From Novosphingobium sp. KCTC 2891 (lineage in GTDB: Bacteria > Pseudomonadota > Alphaproteobacteria > Sphingomonadales > Sphingomonadaceae), in NCBI RefSeq assembly GCF_025938155.1, contig NZ_JAPCZG010000016.1, positions 1-57,449 of the forward strand: 57,449 nucleotides of DNA, written 5' to 3'. The translations under genes and the position numbers were made by a program. Positions within the stretch are counted from its first letter, which is position 1, and each line of letters opens with the position of its first letter. The notes beneath the pieces were generated by a model. It was not told where the DNA came from. It worked only from the letters and a program-made list of their open reading frames with translations, and searched no databases. Below are positions 42,330-51,373 of the stretch, in pieces.

Positions 42330-44786
42330 TTAGAAGCGAAGGGTGACTTCCATGCCATACGTGCGCGGTTCGCCCGGAATGACGCCGGCGATGCCGAATG
42401 GCACGATGTCGATACCGCCGGTGTAAAACTCGGTCTTGGTGATGTTCTTGGCGAACAAGGCCATCGACAACGGCGATCCGGCGACGTCCTTCCAATCGAG
42501 ACGGGCGTTCACCAGCGAGTAACCCGGCAGATAGGTTCCGGGCGCCTGGGTCGTACCCTGGTTCGCGAACCACTGGCCAGTCTGGGAATAGATATCCCCG
42601 CGCAGCGAGACTTCACCCAGATCGTCTGGCAATGCCGCGGTGATCGCACCATAGACAGTGCCTGCCCACCGAGGCGTATCGGCGTAGGTGCCGAAAGTCT
42701 GCGGTGCCCCGAACAGCAGGGTCGTTCCGTTCAGGAACTTTGCATCGGTGTGGGTAAGGCTGCCGCCCAGCTCCAGCCAGTGCGTGGGGTTGAAGGCCAG
42801 ATCGAATTCAAAGCCGCGTACGCGAGCCTTGGGCAGGTTCACCGAGAGAGCCTGCAGCGCCGGCAAGCCGGCAACGGCATATTCGGCCGGTGGCGCGGTG
42901 TAGACCACGCGCTGTACGTTCTTGATGATCTGGTTGTAGACCGCAAGGTTCGCACGGACCGGAACATCGCCGGCCATACCGTTGAACTTTGCGCCCAGTT
43001 CGAAGTCGTACGTCGTTTCCGGTGCGAAGATGTTGCCGCCTTGCGCCGCGGTCAATGCGCGGGCCGGGCCCTGCCCATTGACGCCGCCCGACCGCCAGCT
43101 GCCGCGGTGCGCTGCATAGAGAAGCAGCGAACGGCTCGCCTGGTAGTCGATGCTGACGTTCCAGCTCGGCTTGTTGTTCTTCACTTGCTCGAACGGAGCT
43201 GCCGGGTTGATCGGCGAATTGACGTAAAGCAGCTGGGTAGCGCGCGAGCGCTGTTCGGCCGAGAAGGTTTCCCAGGTATAGCGGATACCGCCAGTGAACT
43301 TCAGGCCCTGGACGCCGGTAAGCCCGCCAAGGTCCTGGGTCACCTGAGCGTAAAGCGCCTTGCTGACATCCTTCGTGGCGAAGTCGTTGATCTGGACGAT
43401 CTGTTCGTAGCCCGCAGGATAGCCGAAATAGGCACCGAAGGGGGCAACGTCGAGGAACGAGACCGGGGAGTAGAAGCCGCGCTTCTCACGCGAGATATAA
43501 GCACCGACGATGAAATCCGTGCTGTCCAGCTTGCCGACGACCTGAAGTTCGTCGGAAATGTTCTTCACATCGTTATGGGCACCGAAATCGCCCGTGTAAT
43601 GCGGGTCTGCCACGGTTGCCTTGTTGGCATCCTGGTTCTGAATGTAGAACGGACCGTCGGCTTCACTGTCGTAGCTGTCGTGCGATTTCGACCTGCCGAC
43701 ACCGAAGATGTTCTTGATGGTGATCGCGTCGCTGGCCTCGAACGCAGTCGTGTTGGTCACGAACCAATCGGTTGCGCGGTGGAACGACGGCTTCCACGAA
43801 TTGACCTTGTAGATCCCGAGCTTCTTCTGGAAAGCCAACTGGTCGATGTAGCCGTTGGGCATGGCTTCGGTGCCCGGATGCAGCGCCTGGAATGCGGCAT
43901 ATCCGCCGGGGAAGTTGTTCATCAAGGCGGGAGAATAGACGCACGCGGCAATGCTGCTGACGCCCGGCTGGCCGCAGCCATAGATTGCCCAGGCTTCCAT
44001 CTGAAGATTGTCGCCGCGCGAACGCGAATACTGAAACACCGTATCGTTGCTGATGCGTTCCATCGGCTTCAAGGTCAGCGAGATACGGCCCGATTCGCGG
44101 TCAATCTCACCATGGTACTTGTTCTGGTAGATATTGTATTGGAAGCCGTCGCGACGCTGCAGGTCGCCGGCGACGCGCAGCATGACCTTGTCGGTCACCA
44201 CCGGGATGTTGATGAAGCCCTGCACCTGGCGCAAGTTCAGGTTGCCGACGCGCCCGGTAATGGACCCTTCAAACTTGTCAGTCGGCTTCGCGGTCGAAAA
44301 CAGCACGGCGCCCCCCGTCGCGTTGCGGCCGAAAAGGGTGCCCTGAGGGCCCTTCAGTACCTGGATCGACTGAAGGTCGAAAAATCCCGAAGTGCTGAAC
44401 GAGGACAGCTGAACTTCGTTGTAATAGGGAAGAACACCGGGCTGCGAGCCGCTGAACAGGTCGATGCTCTGGCCGCGGATCGAGAAGTTGAACAAGTTGT
44501 TGGTCTGACCCGAGCGAACCGTCAGGCCGGGGAAACCGCGCTGAAGATCGGATTCTGCAAGGACCGCGCGGGCGGTGAGCTGTTCCGCGCCGAGTGCGCT
44601 GACCGCAACCGGAACCTTGGAGAGGGATTCGCTGACGCGGCGCGCCGTCACAAGAATTTCGCCGGTTTCGGCGGTGGTCGCTGCGGTTCCAGAAGCAGTA
44701 TCTTCTGCTGCCCGAGCGATGGCTGGCAGGCTGGCGAGCGTTGTCGTGATCAACAGGCCCAGGCATGCACGTTTGATATTCTGCAT
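42330..44786 (-). CDS. TonB-dependent outer-membrane receptor 2
   Basis: 818 residues. The signal peptide MQNIKRACLGLLITTTLASL to about residue 26 (AIARA) is followed by TonB-box-like EILVTARRVSE. The plug has FSIRGQSIDLFSGSQPGVLP and VLKGPQGTLFGRNATGGAVLF, and the barrel ends GMEVTLRF. It is a close-type paralogue of receptor 3 (same SIRGQ-ID and RNATGGAVLF plug). It is the first gene of the leftward operon with the PQQ dehydrogenase, P450, ferredoxin and SDR, so its ligand is probably the substrate of that operon. Confidence 0.93.
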   Translation of the reverse strand: MQNIKRACLGLLITTTLASLPAIARAAEDTASGTAATTAETGEILVTARRVSESLSKVPVAVSALGAEQLTARAVLAESDLQRGFPGLTVRSGQTNNLFNFSIRGQSIDLFSGSQPGVLPYYNEVQLSSFSTSGFFDLQSIQVLKGPQGTLFGRNATGGAVLFSTAKPTDKFEGSITGRVGNLNLRQVQGFINIPVVTDKVMLRVAGDLQRRDGFQYNIYQNKYHGEIDRESGRISLTLKPMERISNDTVFQYSRSRGDNLQMEAWAIYGCGQPGVSSIAACVYSPALMNNFPGGYAAFQALHPGTEAMPNGYIDQLAFQKKLGIYKVNSWKPSFHRATDWFVTNTTAFEASDAITIKNIFGVGRSKSHDSYDSEADGPFYIQNQDANKATVADPHYTGDFGAHNDVKNISDELQVVGKLDSTDFIVGAYISREKRGFYSPVSFLDVAPFGAYFGYPAGYEQIVQINDFATKDVSKALYAQVTQDLGGLTGVQGLKFTGGIRYTWETFSAEQRSRATQLLYVNSPINPAAPFEQVKNNKPSWNVSIDYQASRSLLLYAAHRGSWRSGGVNGQGPARALTAAQGGNIFAPETTYDFELGAKFNGMAGDVPVRANLAVYNQIIKNVQRVVYTAPPAEYAVAGLPALQALSVNLPKARVRGFEFDLAFNPTHWLELGGSLTHTDAKFLNGTTLLFGAPQTFGTYADTPRWAGTVYGAITAALPDDLGEVSLRGDIYSQTGQWFANQGTTQAPGTYLPGYSLVNARLDWKDVAGSPLSMALFAKNITKTEFYTGGIDIVPFGIAGVIPGEPRTYGMEVTLRF

Positions 44787-45183
44787 GTTGTCTCCCTCAT
44801 TATGGTCTTGGCAGTACAGGCTTGAACGTAAAGCGGAGGTCTGATGTGGAGCGTGGGCTGAGCGTAAAGCGCGCCGACGCAGGCCCGTATCGACGGGCCG
44901 CGCTGTCTGGTCGGCGCGGTCGGCCTGACCAGCAGTTCATCCACCTCCTGAATTTTGATCCGGGCGTTGCGGCTGCCGCGCTCCGATTGATTTTGCCGGT
45001 GCATATGTTGCGTTCTCGGGCCGGAACAATCGAAAAGCTCGCCAGTGCGCTTGGGGTCAATTCGATCTGCGGAAGGTCAATATTTTACCGCCTGGCAGAC
45101 GTGGAAGCGCAGGCTTCGGACCGGAATCTGCGGGCACGAGGACCATGATATGAGTCGCGGCGGGCGGGCATCGGCCCCAATGA
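44787..45183. other. Intergenic promoter region of receptor 2
   Basis: Nearly 400 bp upstream of the receptor-2 operon without a supported gene. A 108-codon plus-strand frame (44822-45148) has no motif or ribosome-binding site. A short imperfect repeat (TGAACGTAAAGCG at 44822, TGAGCGTAAAGCG at 44859) lies near the start. Promoter and regulator sites for the operon are expected here. Confidence 0.45.
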
Positions 45184-45220
45184 AAAGGCACGGCATGACC
45201 GATGCCATGCCGTGCCTTTT
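45184..45220. terminator. Bidirectional Rho-independent terminator
   Basis: AAAAGGCACGGCATG and CATGCCGTGCCTTTT form a perfect 15-bp stem around a short loop, with A-run and T-run on either side. It lies 40 bp downstream of receptor 3 and ends the leftward 45-49 kb operon. Confidence 0.93.
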
Positions 45221-45260
45221 CGTGTGAATGTCGCGCCCGGGGCGCGATCGGGTCGGACGA

Positions 45261-47615
45261 TTAGAATTCGAACTTCAGTTCCACGCCATACATCCGGGGG
45301 CGGCCCACGTTGGTCGAGTTTGCGCCCAGCGCGATGCCCTGCGCCAGACCGCCCACGTAATAGCCCTTGTTGAACAGATTGCGGCCAAAGACCGAGGCGG
45401 TAACGCCGGTGCCCTGGATATGGGTCCAGTCGAGCCGCGCGTTCACGAGGGCATAGCCTGGCGTATTGGTGCCGATCTCACGACCGATGCCAAAGTTCGA
45501 GAACCATTGGGAGGTCTGGGCATAGACATCGCTACGAACGCGGACCTTGCCCATGCTTTCCGGCACCGGAAGGGTGATTTGCACATAGGCGCTGCCCGAC
45601 CATTTCGGCGTGTCGGGGTAAGTGTCGAAGGTATAATCGTTGCCGAAGAGCGTGACCTTGCCGTTGGTGAAGCGGGCATTGGTGTACGCAAGGTTGCCGC
45701 CCAGTTCGAGCCAGTCGGTCGGCTCGATCGCGCCGTCGACTTCGAAGCCGGTGACCTGTGCGTTGGGCACATTGGCCGTCACCGCGATGGACGCGCCGCG
45801 ATAAGACGGGAACGTCACGCGTTGAACGTTGTCGATCCACTGGTTGTAGGCAGCGATGAACAGGTGGGCCGGCCGATTCATGACGCGGCCGTTGAACTTC
45901 ACACCCGCTTCCACGTCCTTGGCTGTTTCCGAAAGGAACAGGGCGCCGGCATTGGCGCCGGTGGCCAGCACCGGCGGGGCGACGCCATTCAGGCCGCCAC
46001 TGCGCCAGCTGCCGCGCGTGGTGACATAGGCCATGACATGCGGATTGATCTGGTATTCAAGACCGAAGTTCCAGCTGGGCTTGCTGAAGCTGGTGGCGAT
46101 CTCGGGTATGCCGGCGCTGTAGGTCGAACCGGGCAGGTTGACGAGCGATACGTCCACCCAAGTATAGCGACCGCCAAAGCTCATGCTCAGGCCTTCGATC
46201 CCGGTCGCCCTGGAAAGGTCATATGTACCATGCGCGAAAATGGCCTTGGTCTCGTCCTCGTTCCTGAAGTTCGAGTCATAGGCAACGACCGAGGGAATGC
46301 CCGTCGTGGGCACTACCGGACGGATGTCGAAATAGGATCCGGGGTAGAAGATCGTATTCTTGGTCTTCTGGTAGAAAGCGCCAAGGATGTAGTTGAGCGA
46401 ACCGCCAAACGCCTTGCCCTGAAGCTGGAGTTCGTCGGAAATGCCGGAGACCTTCACGACATTGCCATCGGCCCCGGTCAGGACGTTGGTGGTGGCGATC
46501 AGCAGGTAGGGCGTGCCCTTCTGGCTGGTCGTGTCATGGGCGTACGAATCCGTCGCGCCGAAGATGTTCTTGATCTGGATGGTATCGGTCACGTCCAGCG
46601 TGGTGGTGTTGGTGACATACCAGTCACGACCGTCGTGGAAAGAGTTGGCAAGGGTGTCGACCGCCCAGAAACCGAGCTGCTTCTGGCGTTGCAGCGTGGC
46701 GGCAAGGCCGCCCGGATTGGCCTTGGGATGGGCTGCGAGATAAGCCTGCCATGCACCCGGAACGCCGGTCAGCGTGTCCATCATCGGGCTGAACAGATTC
46801 GCTGCATAAGTATTTACCGGGTCGAGCGAATAGATCTGCGTACCGGTATTGTTGCCCTTCGACTTGCTGTATTCGAACACGGTGGTATTCTGCAGCGTAT
46901 CCGTAGGACGCAGGGTCAGCGAACCGCGCGCACTCCACCGATCGACCGCGCCCAGATCCTCGTTGCGATAGACGTTGTGGATATATCCGTCGCGTTGCGT
47001 AACGTCGAAAGCTGCGCGGAACAGAACCTTGTCAGTGACGATGGGAACGTTCAGCGCACCCTTGACTTCCCAGTAGTTGTAATTGCCGTAAGCGCCGCTG
47101 ATATATCCGCCGAGATCGTTCTTCGGCTTGGTCGTGGTGAACAAAACCGCACCGCCGGTGGCATTGCGGCCGAACAGTGTGCCCTGCGGTCCCTTCAGAA
47201 CCTGGACGGATTCGATATCATACAGGTTGGATGCGCCGCCCGCAGCGAAGTTCACTTCGTTGATGTAAGGCACAACGGCAGCCGCCGACCCCGAGAAGGC
47301 GTCGATCGTCTGTCCACGGATCGAATAGCTGAGATTGTTGTTCGACTGGGTTTCACGGATCGTCAGGCCCGGAACGGCGCTCTGCAGGTCGGCCTGGGTG
47401 GTGATGCTGCGCTGGGCAAGGGCATCGGCAGAAATGGCCGCGACCGCGGTGGGCACCCGGGCGATATCTTCGCCGCGACGACGCGCGGTCACGATGATTT
47501 CATCCTGCGCCGGCGCGTCGGCGGCTGCGCTTTCCTGAGCGAAGGCGGGGGTTGCGAGGAGGGCGGCCGGAGCGAATGCCGCCGAGCACGCCAGAAGCGC
47601 ATGAAGCTTTTTCAT
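45261..47615 (-). CDS. TonB-dependent outer-membrane receptor 3
   Basis: 784 residues from the ATG at 47615, which follows GAGGGATACT. The signal peptide is MKKLHALLACSAAFAPAALL with cleavage after FAQ, then the TonB-box-like DEIIVTARRRGED. The plug has YSIRGQTIDAFSGSAAAVVP and VLKGPQGTLFGRNATGGAVLF, and the barrel ends GVELKFEF. It is paralogous to receptor 2 along its whole length by matching plug and barrel motifs. It lies 141 bp downstream of an SDR, so it could be transcribed with the crotonase/SDR pair or from its own promoter. Confidence 0.93.
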   Translation of the reverse strand: MKKLHALLACSAAFAPAALLATPAFAQESAAADAPAQDEIIVTARRRGEDIARVPTAVAAISADALAQRSITTQADLQSAVPGLTIRETQSNNNLSYSIRGQTIDAFSGSAAAVVPYINEVNFAAGGASNLYDIESVQVLKGPQGTLFGRNATGGAVLFTTTKPKNDLGGYISGAYGNYNYWEVKGALNVPIVTDKVLFRAAFDVTQRDGYIHNVYRNEDLGAVDRWSARGSLTLRPTDTLQNTTVFEYSKSKGNNTGTQIYSLDPVNTYAANLFSPMMDTLTGVPGAWQAYLAAHPKANPGGLAATLQRQKQLGFWAVDTLANSFHDGRDWYVTNTTTLDVTDTIQIKNIFGATDSYAHDTTSQKGTPYLLIATTNVLTGADGNVVKVSGISDELQLQGKAFGGSLNYILGAFYQKTKNTIFYPGSYFDIRPVVPTTGIPSVVAYDSNFRNEDETKAIFAHGTYDLSRATGIEGLSMSFGGRYTWVDVSLVNLPGSTYSAGIPEIATSFSKPSWNFGLEYQINPHVMAYVTTRGSWRSGGLNGVAPPVLATGANAGALFLSETAKDVEAGVKFNGRVMNRPAHLFIAAYNQWIDNVQRVTFPSYRGASIAVTANVPNAQVTGFEVDGAIEPTDWLELGGNLAYTNARFTNGKVTLFGNDYTFDTYPDTPKWSGSAYVQITLPVPESMGKVRVRSDVYAQTSQWFSNFGIGREIGTNTPGYALVNARLDWTHIQGTGVTASVFGRNLFNKGYYVGGLAQGIALGANSTNVGRPRMYGVELKFEF

Positions 47616-47756
47616 AGTATCCCTCATGATGGATAGATTGCACGTCATCTGGATGAACCGGCCGCACGAAGCTTGGCGGCCGTTCTTGCGTCGATCAGAA
47701 ATGGGCCAGCACCCGGCCCACCCGGATTTCAGCCCTCAGCCGAAATCCGCATTGCC

Positions 47757-48509
47757 TCAAAGGCTGCGGCCGCCGTCGACGATGAAAGTCTGCCCCGTGA
47801 TGTAGGAGGCCAGTGGTGAGACAAGGAAAAGCGCCATGTTGGCCACGTCTTCCGGCAGGCCGAGGCGGCCGAGCGAGATCGTGTCGAGCGCGGCCTTCAG
47901 GCGATCCGGGTGTTCGGTGGTTGCCGTGGTCATCTTGGTGGCGATCATGCCGGGTGCAATGCCGTTCACGCGCAGCCCTTCGCGGCCCCATGCATCGCCC
48001 AGCGTCCGGGTCAGGCCGACCACGCCCGCTTTCGACGCGGCATAGGCCGGGTTGCCGATCACGGCCTTGTAGGCACCGATCGAGCTGATGACGATGATCG
48101 TGCCCTGCCGGGCCTTGAGCGTATCGTGAAAGCGAGTGCAGCAATGCATGACGCTGGTCAGGTTCACGTCGATGACGTGCCTGAACGTGTCCATCTCGAA
48201 CTCGCGGCGCTTGTACTGGACCGCGCCTTGCGCCAGCACCAGCACGTCGAGTTCGGCCGGAGCGTCGGCCTGGTCGATGTCCGCAGGCACCGAAACGTCG
48301 GCGCGCGAGTAGCCCAGCCCCGTCAGGTCTGATCCCTTTTGCTCGTCATAGTCGGCCGCGCTGGCGCGGGTGCCCCACACGTGCACGTCGGCGCCCTGTT
48401 GACGGAACAGTTGCGCGACGCCGTTGCCGATACCGCTGGATCCGCCCACGACAAGCGCGCTCTTGCCGGACAGCGAGAGAACGGAGGCGTCGATCATGGC
48501 GCCACTCAC
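47757..48509 (-). CDS. SDR-family oxidoreductase
   Basis: 250 residues. Glycine loop VVGGSSGIGNG, VLAQGA in place of NNAG, serine in VISSIGAY, catalytic YAASK and tail ITGQTFIVDGG. It is a likely NAD(P)-dependent 3-hydroxyacyl-CoA or ring alcohol dehydrogenase. Its start overlaps the crotonase stop by four bases (ATGA, 48506-48509), so the pair is translationally coupled. This is the order expected of a hydratase followed by its dehydrogenase. Confidence 0.9.
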   Translation of the reverse strand: MSGAMIDASVLSLSGKSALVVGGSSGIGNGVAQLFRQQGADVHVWGTRASAADYDEQKGSDLTGLGYSRADVSVPADIDQADAPAELDVLVLAQGAVQYKRREFEMDTFRHVIDVNLTSVMHCCTRFHDTLKARQGTIIVISSIGAYKAVIGNPAYAASKAGVVGLTRTLGDAWGREGLRVNGIAPGMIATKMTTATTEHPDRLKAALDTISLGRLGLPEDVANMALFLVSPLASYITGQTFIVDGGRSL

Positions 48510-49273
48510 TTCTTGCGCAATGCTTCGATGGTTGCCGGAAGATCGGGGCTGGCCATGGCCACCATTTCGAGTTCCAGCCCGTATTCGAAGGCTTCGGCCG
48601 CGCGCGCGTCGGTAATGCGCGAAAACGCCTGCTTGGTGCCGTTGATGCCCAGCGGAGCCAGTGCGGCGGCGCGAGCAGCCAGTTCACGGGCGCGCGGCAA
48701 TGCATCCTCGGGCGTTTCGACCAGCTCGGTGACAAGGCCGAAAGCATAGGCCTGTTCGCCGGTAATGATGTCGCCGGTCAGCAGGTAGCGCTTGGCCCGA
48801 TTGACGCCGATCGACTGCGACCAGCTGACGACGCCGCCATCGCCGGCGACCAGCCCCACGTTGACGTGGGTGTCGGCGAACTTGGCGCCTTTCCATGCGA
48901 CCACGATGTCGCAAAGCGTCGCGATGGTGGCGCCAAGACCAATGGCGGCACCCTGCACGGCCACGATCACCGGGATGGGCAGGCGGCTGATCCCGTAATA
49001 GACGCCCTTGGCAAAGGTCACCATGCCATCGCGCACGTCCTTGTCCGCGTGGGCCTGCAACATTTCCTCGAAATCACCACCGGCGGAGAAGGCGCGGCCT
49101 TCCGCTGACAGCACGAGCGCACGCACTTGCGGGAGTCGCGTCTTGATCTGCTCGATTGCTTCGACGAATTCGATATGCGCGGGCATGTCAAAGCGGTTGA
49201 GAAGATCGGGACGGATCAAGCGGATCTCGGCGAGGTTTCCGTCAAAAGTCAGCGTAAGTGTCTGGAAATTCAT
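48506..49273 (-). CDS. Crotonase-family protein without hydratase glutamates
   Basis: 255 residues. The oxyanion-hole motif RAFSAGGDFEEM is intact. The two catalytic glutamate positions of enoyl-CoA hydratase are changed: the first stretch reads QGAAIGLGATIATLCDIVVA (Ala for Glu) and the second ADTHVNVGLVAGDGG (His for Glu). Simple hydration is therefore unlikely. Isomerase, hydrolase or C-C bond cleavage, as seen in other crotonases, is possible. The ATG at 49273 follows GGAGAAGTCC. It overlaps the SDR gene by four bases. Confidence 0.87.
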   Translation of the reverse strand: MNFQTLTLTFDGNLAEIRLIRPDLLNRFDMPAHIEFVEAIEQIKTRLPQVRALVLSAEGRAFSAGGDFEEMLQAHADKDVRDGMVTFAKGVYYGISRLPIPVIVAVQGAAIGLGATIATLCDIVVAWKGAKFADTHVNVGLVAGDGGVVSWSQSIGVNRAKRYLLTGDIITGEQAYAFGLVTELVETPEDALPRARELAARAAALAPLGINGTKQAFSRITDARAAEAFEYGLELEMVAMASPDLPATIEALRKK

Positions 49274-49412
49274 GGCAAGGACTTCTCCGTCGAAGACGCT
49301 ATCGAATATCCGACCCGGCCGGTTCATAACAAGGGCAGAGCTTGTCTCCTGCCGAACTTGGCCATGTACCTACTTGCACTGAAGCTAAATCGCGGTCGAA
49401 AGGTGGGTATGT

Positions 49413-49450
49413 CGCGCCGCCCGGCGGGAGGAAGGCGACCGGGCGGCGCG
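49413..49450 (-). terminator. Perfect 12-bp GC stem-loop after the second KstD-like gene
   Basis: CGCGCCGCCCGG (49413-49424) and CCGGGCGGCGCG (49439-49450) pair exactly around a 14-base loop, 12 bp downstream of the flavoprotein stop on the minus strand. There is no clear T-run, so it may be an attenuator ahead of the crotonase gene. Confidence 0.55.
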
Positions 49451-49461
49451 TTGGTCGCCGC

Positions 49462-51195
49462 TCAGGTGGAAGCGACCATGTTGTGGGTGAACTGGCCAAG
49501 TTCGGACGAGGACTTCGCCTCTTGCGCGATCGCATTGGCAGCGACGTATCCAAAGGTCATGGCGGGGCCGATCGTCCCGCCAGCACCCGGATAGCAATTG
49601 CCAAAGGGCGAACCCGCAGCGTTGCCCGCAGCGTAAAGACCGGGGATGGGGCGCCCTTCTTGATCCAGCACCCGCGCCTTGGCGTCGGCTTTCAGGCCTC
49701 CTTTGCAGCCGAGGTCGCCAAGCCCCACGGGCACGGCATAGAACGGTCCCTTGTCGATCGGACCAAGGCAGGGATTGGGCGTGATCGCTGGATCGCCAAA
49801 CGTGCGGTCATAGGCCGTACTGCCACGCCCGAATTCGGGATCGACCCCGGTGCAGGCATAGTCGTTCATGCGACGCACGACGTCTTCCAGCTTGTCGGGG
49901 GCTACTTCGATCTTTGCAGCCAGTTCGCGGATGCTGTCGGCGCGGAAGATATAATGGTCCCACCAATCCACCGGGATCTTGCTGTCGGGCATCAGCGCGG
50001 TCGGCATGATGCCGCCGGCCGTGAACTTGGAGCGGAACGTGGCATCGAACACGTGCCAGCATGGAGCATTGGCCCCGGTCTTGAGCTGGTCGTCCATCAT
50101 CGCATTGCCGAAGCGGTCGTAACCGCACGCCTCGTCGACGAAGCGATCGCCATTGCGATTGACGCAAACGCTGTGGGGACGACCCACGTCGAACACCGAC
50201 TGGTGTATTTCCTCGAAGTTCGACGCGGTGACGAGCGGCATCGACATTGTCGGCACGAACCAGCCGGTTTCAGTGAATTCGGTCGCCGCGCCAATGGCCA
50301 TCCCTGCTTCCAGCATCTGCCCGGTGTTGGCGCCTTCGGGCGTGGAACTGTCGCGGATGTCGCCGGGAACGGTCATGAACTTGTCCCGCAGCTTCTGACT
50401 CCATTCAAAGCCACCGGCGCAGACGATCACGCCATGGCGCGCTCGCAACTCTTCCTTGCGACCGAAGCGAGTGCCTTCGACGCCGGTGACGCGCCCATCC
50501 TCGACAATCAGGCTCTTCACCGCCGTGCCAAGGCGAAATTCCACGCCGCGCTTGAGCAGGCGTTCCACCATCGGGCCGATCATTGCTGCGCCCAGCGTGA
50601 AAATGCGGTCGCGGCGCGTCAGGCGGCGCGTGCCGAAATCAAGCCAGTAGCGCGCCATGATGGCCAGAACGGCCCGCATCCAGCCTTTGCTGCGCGTGGA
50701 AATGGTGTTGGCTTCGGCGAAGTCCATTGAATAGCGGTTCATCAGCTTGAAACGCGTGAACTGCTCGCGCACCAGCGGGAAATAGGCCCCCAGTCGTCGC
50801 CCGTCATACTTGGGAAACACGATCGAGCGATCCGCGCGGGCTGCCGGCATTTCTGAAAAATAGTCCGGCCAGGGCATGACCACGGGCTCGATCCCGATCG
50901 ACTTGAGGTAGGCGACCATGCGCGGGCCCTCATCGACGAAGGCTTCCACGCGATCCTTGCGGATTGGCCCGTTTGCAACGGAATAGATGTAGTCCAGCGC
51001 CTGCTGCCGGCTGTCGCTGGTGCCTAGGCCATGGTTGGGAATCCAGGTGACGCCGCCCGATGTGGCCGAAGTGCCACCGATCTTGTGGGTCTTTTCGACG
51101 ATCAGCACGTCGAGGCCATGATCACAGGCACGCAAGGCGGCCGTCAGAGCCGCCGAGCCAGAGCCTACGACGATCACATCGTGGATTTTACCCAT
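49462..51195 (-). CDS. 3-ketosteroid-delta1-dehydrogenase-like FAD flavoprotein 2
   Basis: 577 residues, same family as 32166-33866. The FAD motif is VIVVGSGSAALTAALRACDH, then GGTSATSGGVTWIPNHG. The C-terminal motif NCYPGAGGTIGPAMTFG has Y535 and G539 at the catalytic Tyr/Gly positions. Much of the alignable core (PDYF, MNRYS, FEWSQKLRDKF) is shared with the paralogue. It probably desaturates a different ring position or intermediate. It is the first gene of a leftward run and is divergent from the acyl-CoA dehydrogenase across 178 bp. Confidence 0.88.
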   Translation of the reverse strand: MGKIHDVIVVGSGSAALTAALRACDHGLDVLIVEKTHKIGGTSATSGGVTWIPNHGLGTSDSRQQALDYIYSVANGPIRKDRVEAFVDEGPRMVAYLKSIGIEPVVMPWPDYFSEMPAARADRSIVFPKYDGRRLGAYFPLVREQFTRFKLMNRYSMDFAEANTISTRSKGWMRAVLAIMARYWLDFGTRRLTRRDRIFTLGAAMIGPMVERLLKRGVEFRLGTAVKSLIVEDGRVTGVEGTRFGRKEELRARHGVIVCAGGFEWSQKLRDKFMTVPGDIRDSSTPEGANTGQMLEAGMAIGAATEFTETGWFVPTMSMPLVTASNFEEIHQSVFDVGRPHSVCVNRNGDRFVDEACGYDRFGNAMMDDQLKTGANAPCWHVFDATFRSKFTAGGIMPTALMPDSKIPVDWWDHYIFRADSIRELAAKIEVAPDKLEDVVRRMNDYACTGVDPEFGRGSTAYDRTFGDPAITPNPCLGPIDKGPFYAVPVGLGDLGCKGGLKADAKARVLDQEGRPIPGLYAAGNAAGSPFGNCYPGAGGTIGPAMTFGYVAANAIAQEAKSSSELGQFTHNMVAST

Positions 51196-51373
51196 TTGAA
51201 TTGCCTCTACCCGCTATTTTCTTCTGTCTTACCGCAATGCGCGGCACGCGCGAGAAGGCATTGGCGCACTGCCGCCGGGGTATCGTGGAACTGCGCCTCG
51301 GGACAATTCGATATCGAGGAATCCCATTATGGAGGCGGCTGCAACATAGTTTTCGAGAAAGGGGCATTCGGCT

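Noticed and set aside
42276..44825. An 849-codon plus-strand frame opposite TonB receptor 2 (and an 802-codon one opposite receptor 3)
   Set aside because: Both are antisense to full-length receptors with signal peptides and plug motifs. The long frames come from high GC and have no family motif.
44822..45148. A 108-codon plus-strand frame upstream of receptor 2
   Set aside because: No ribosome-binding site, no motif, and arginine-rich composition like a chance frame.
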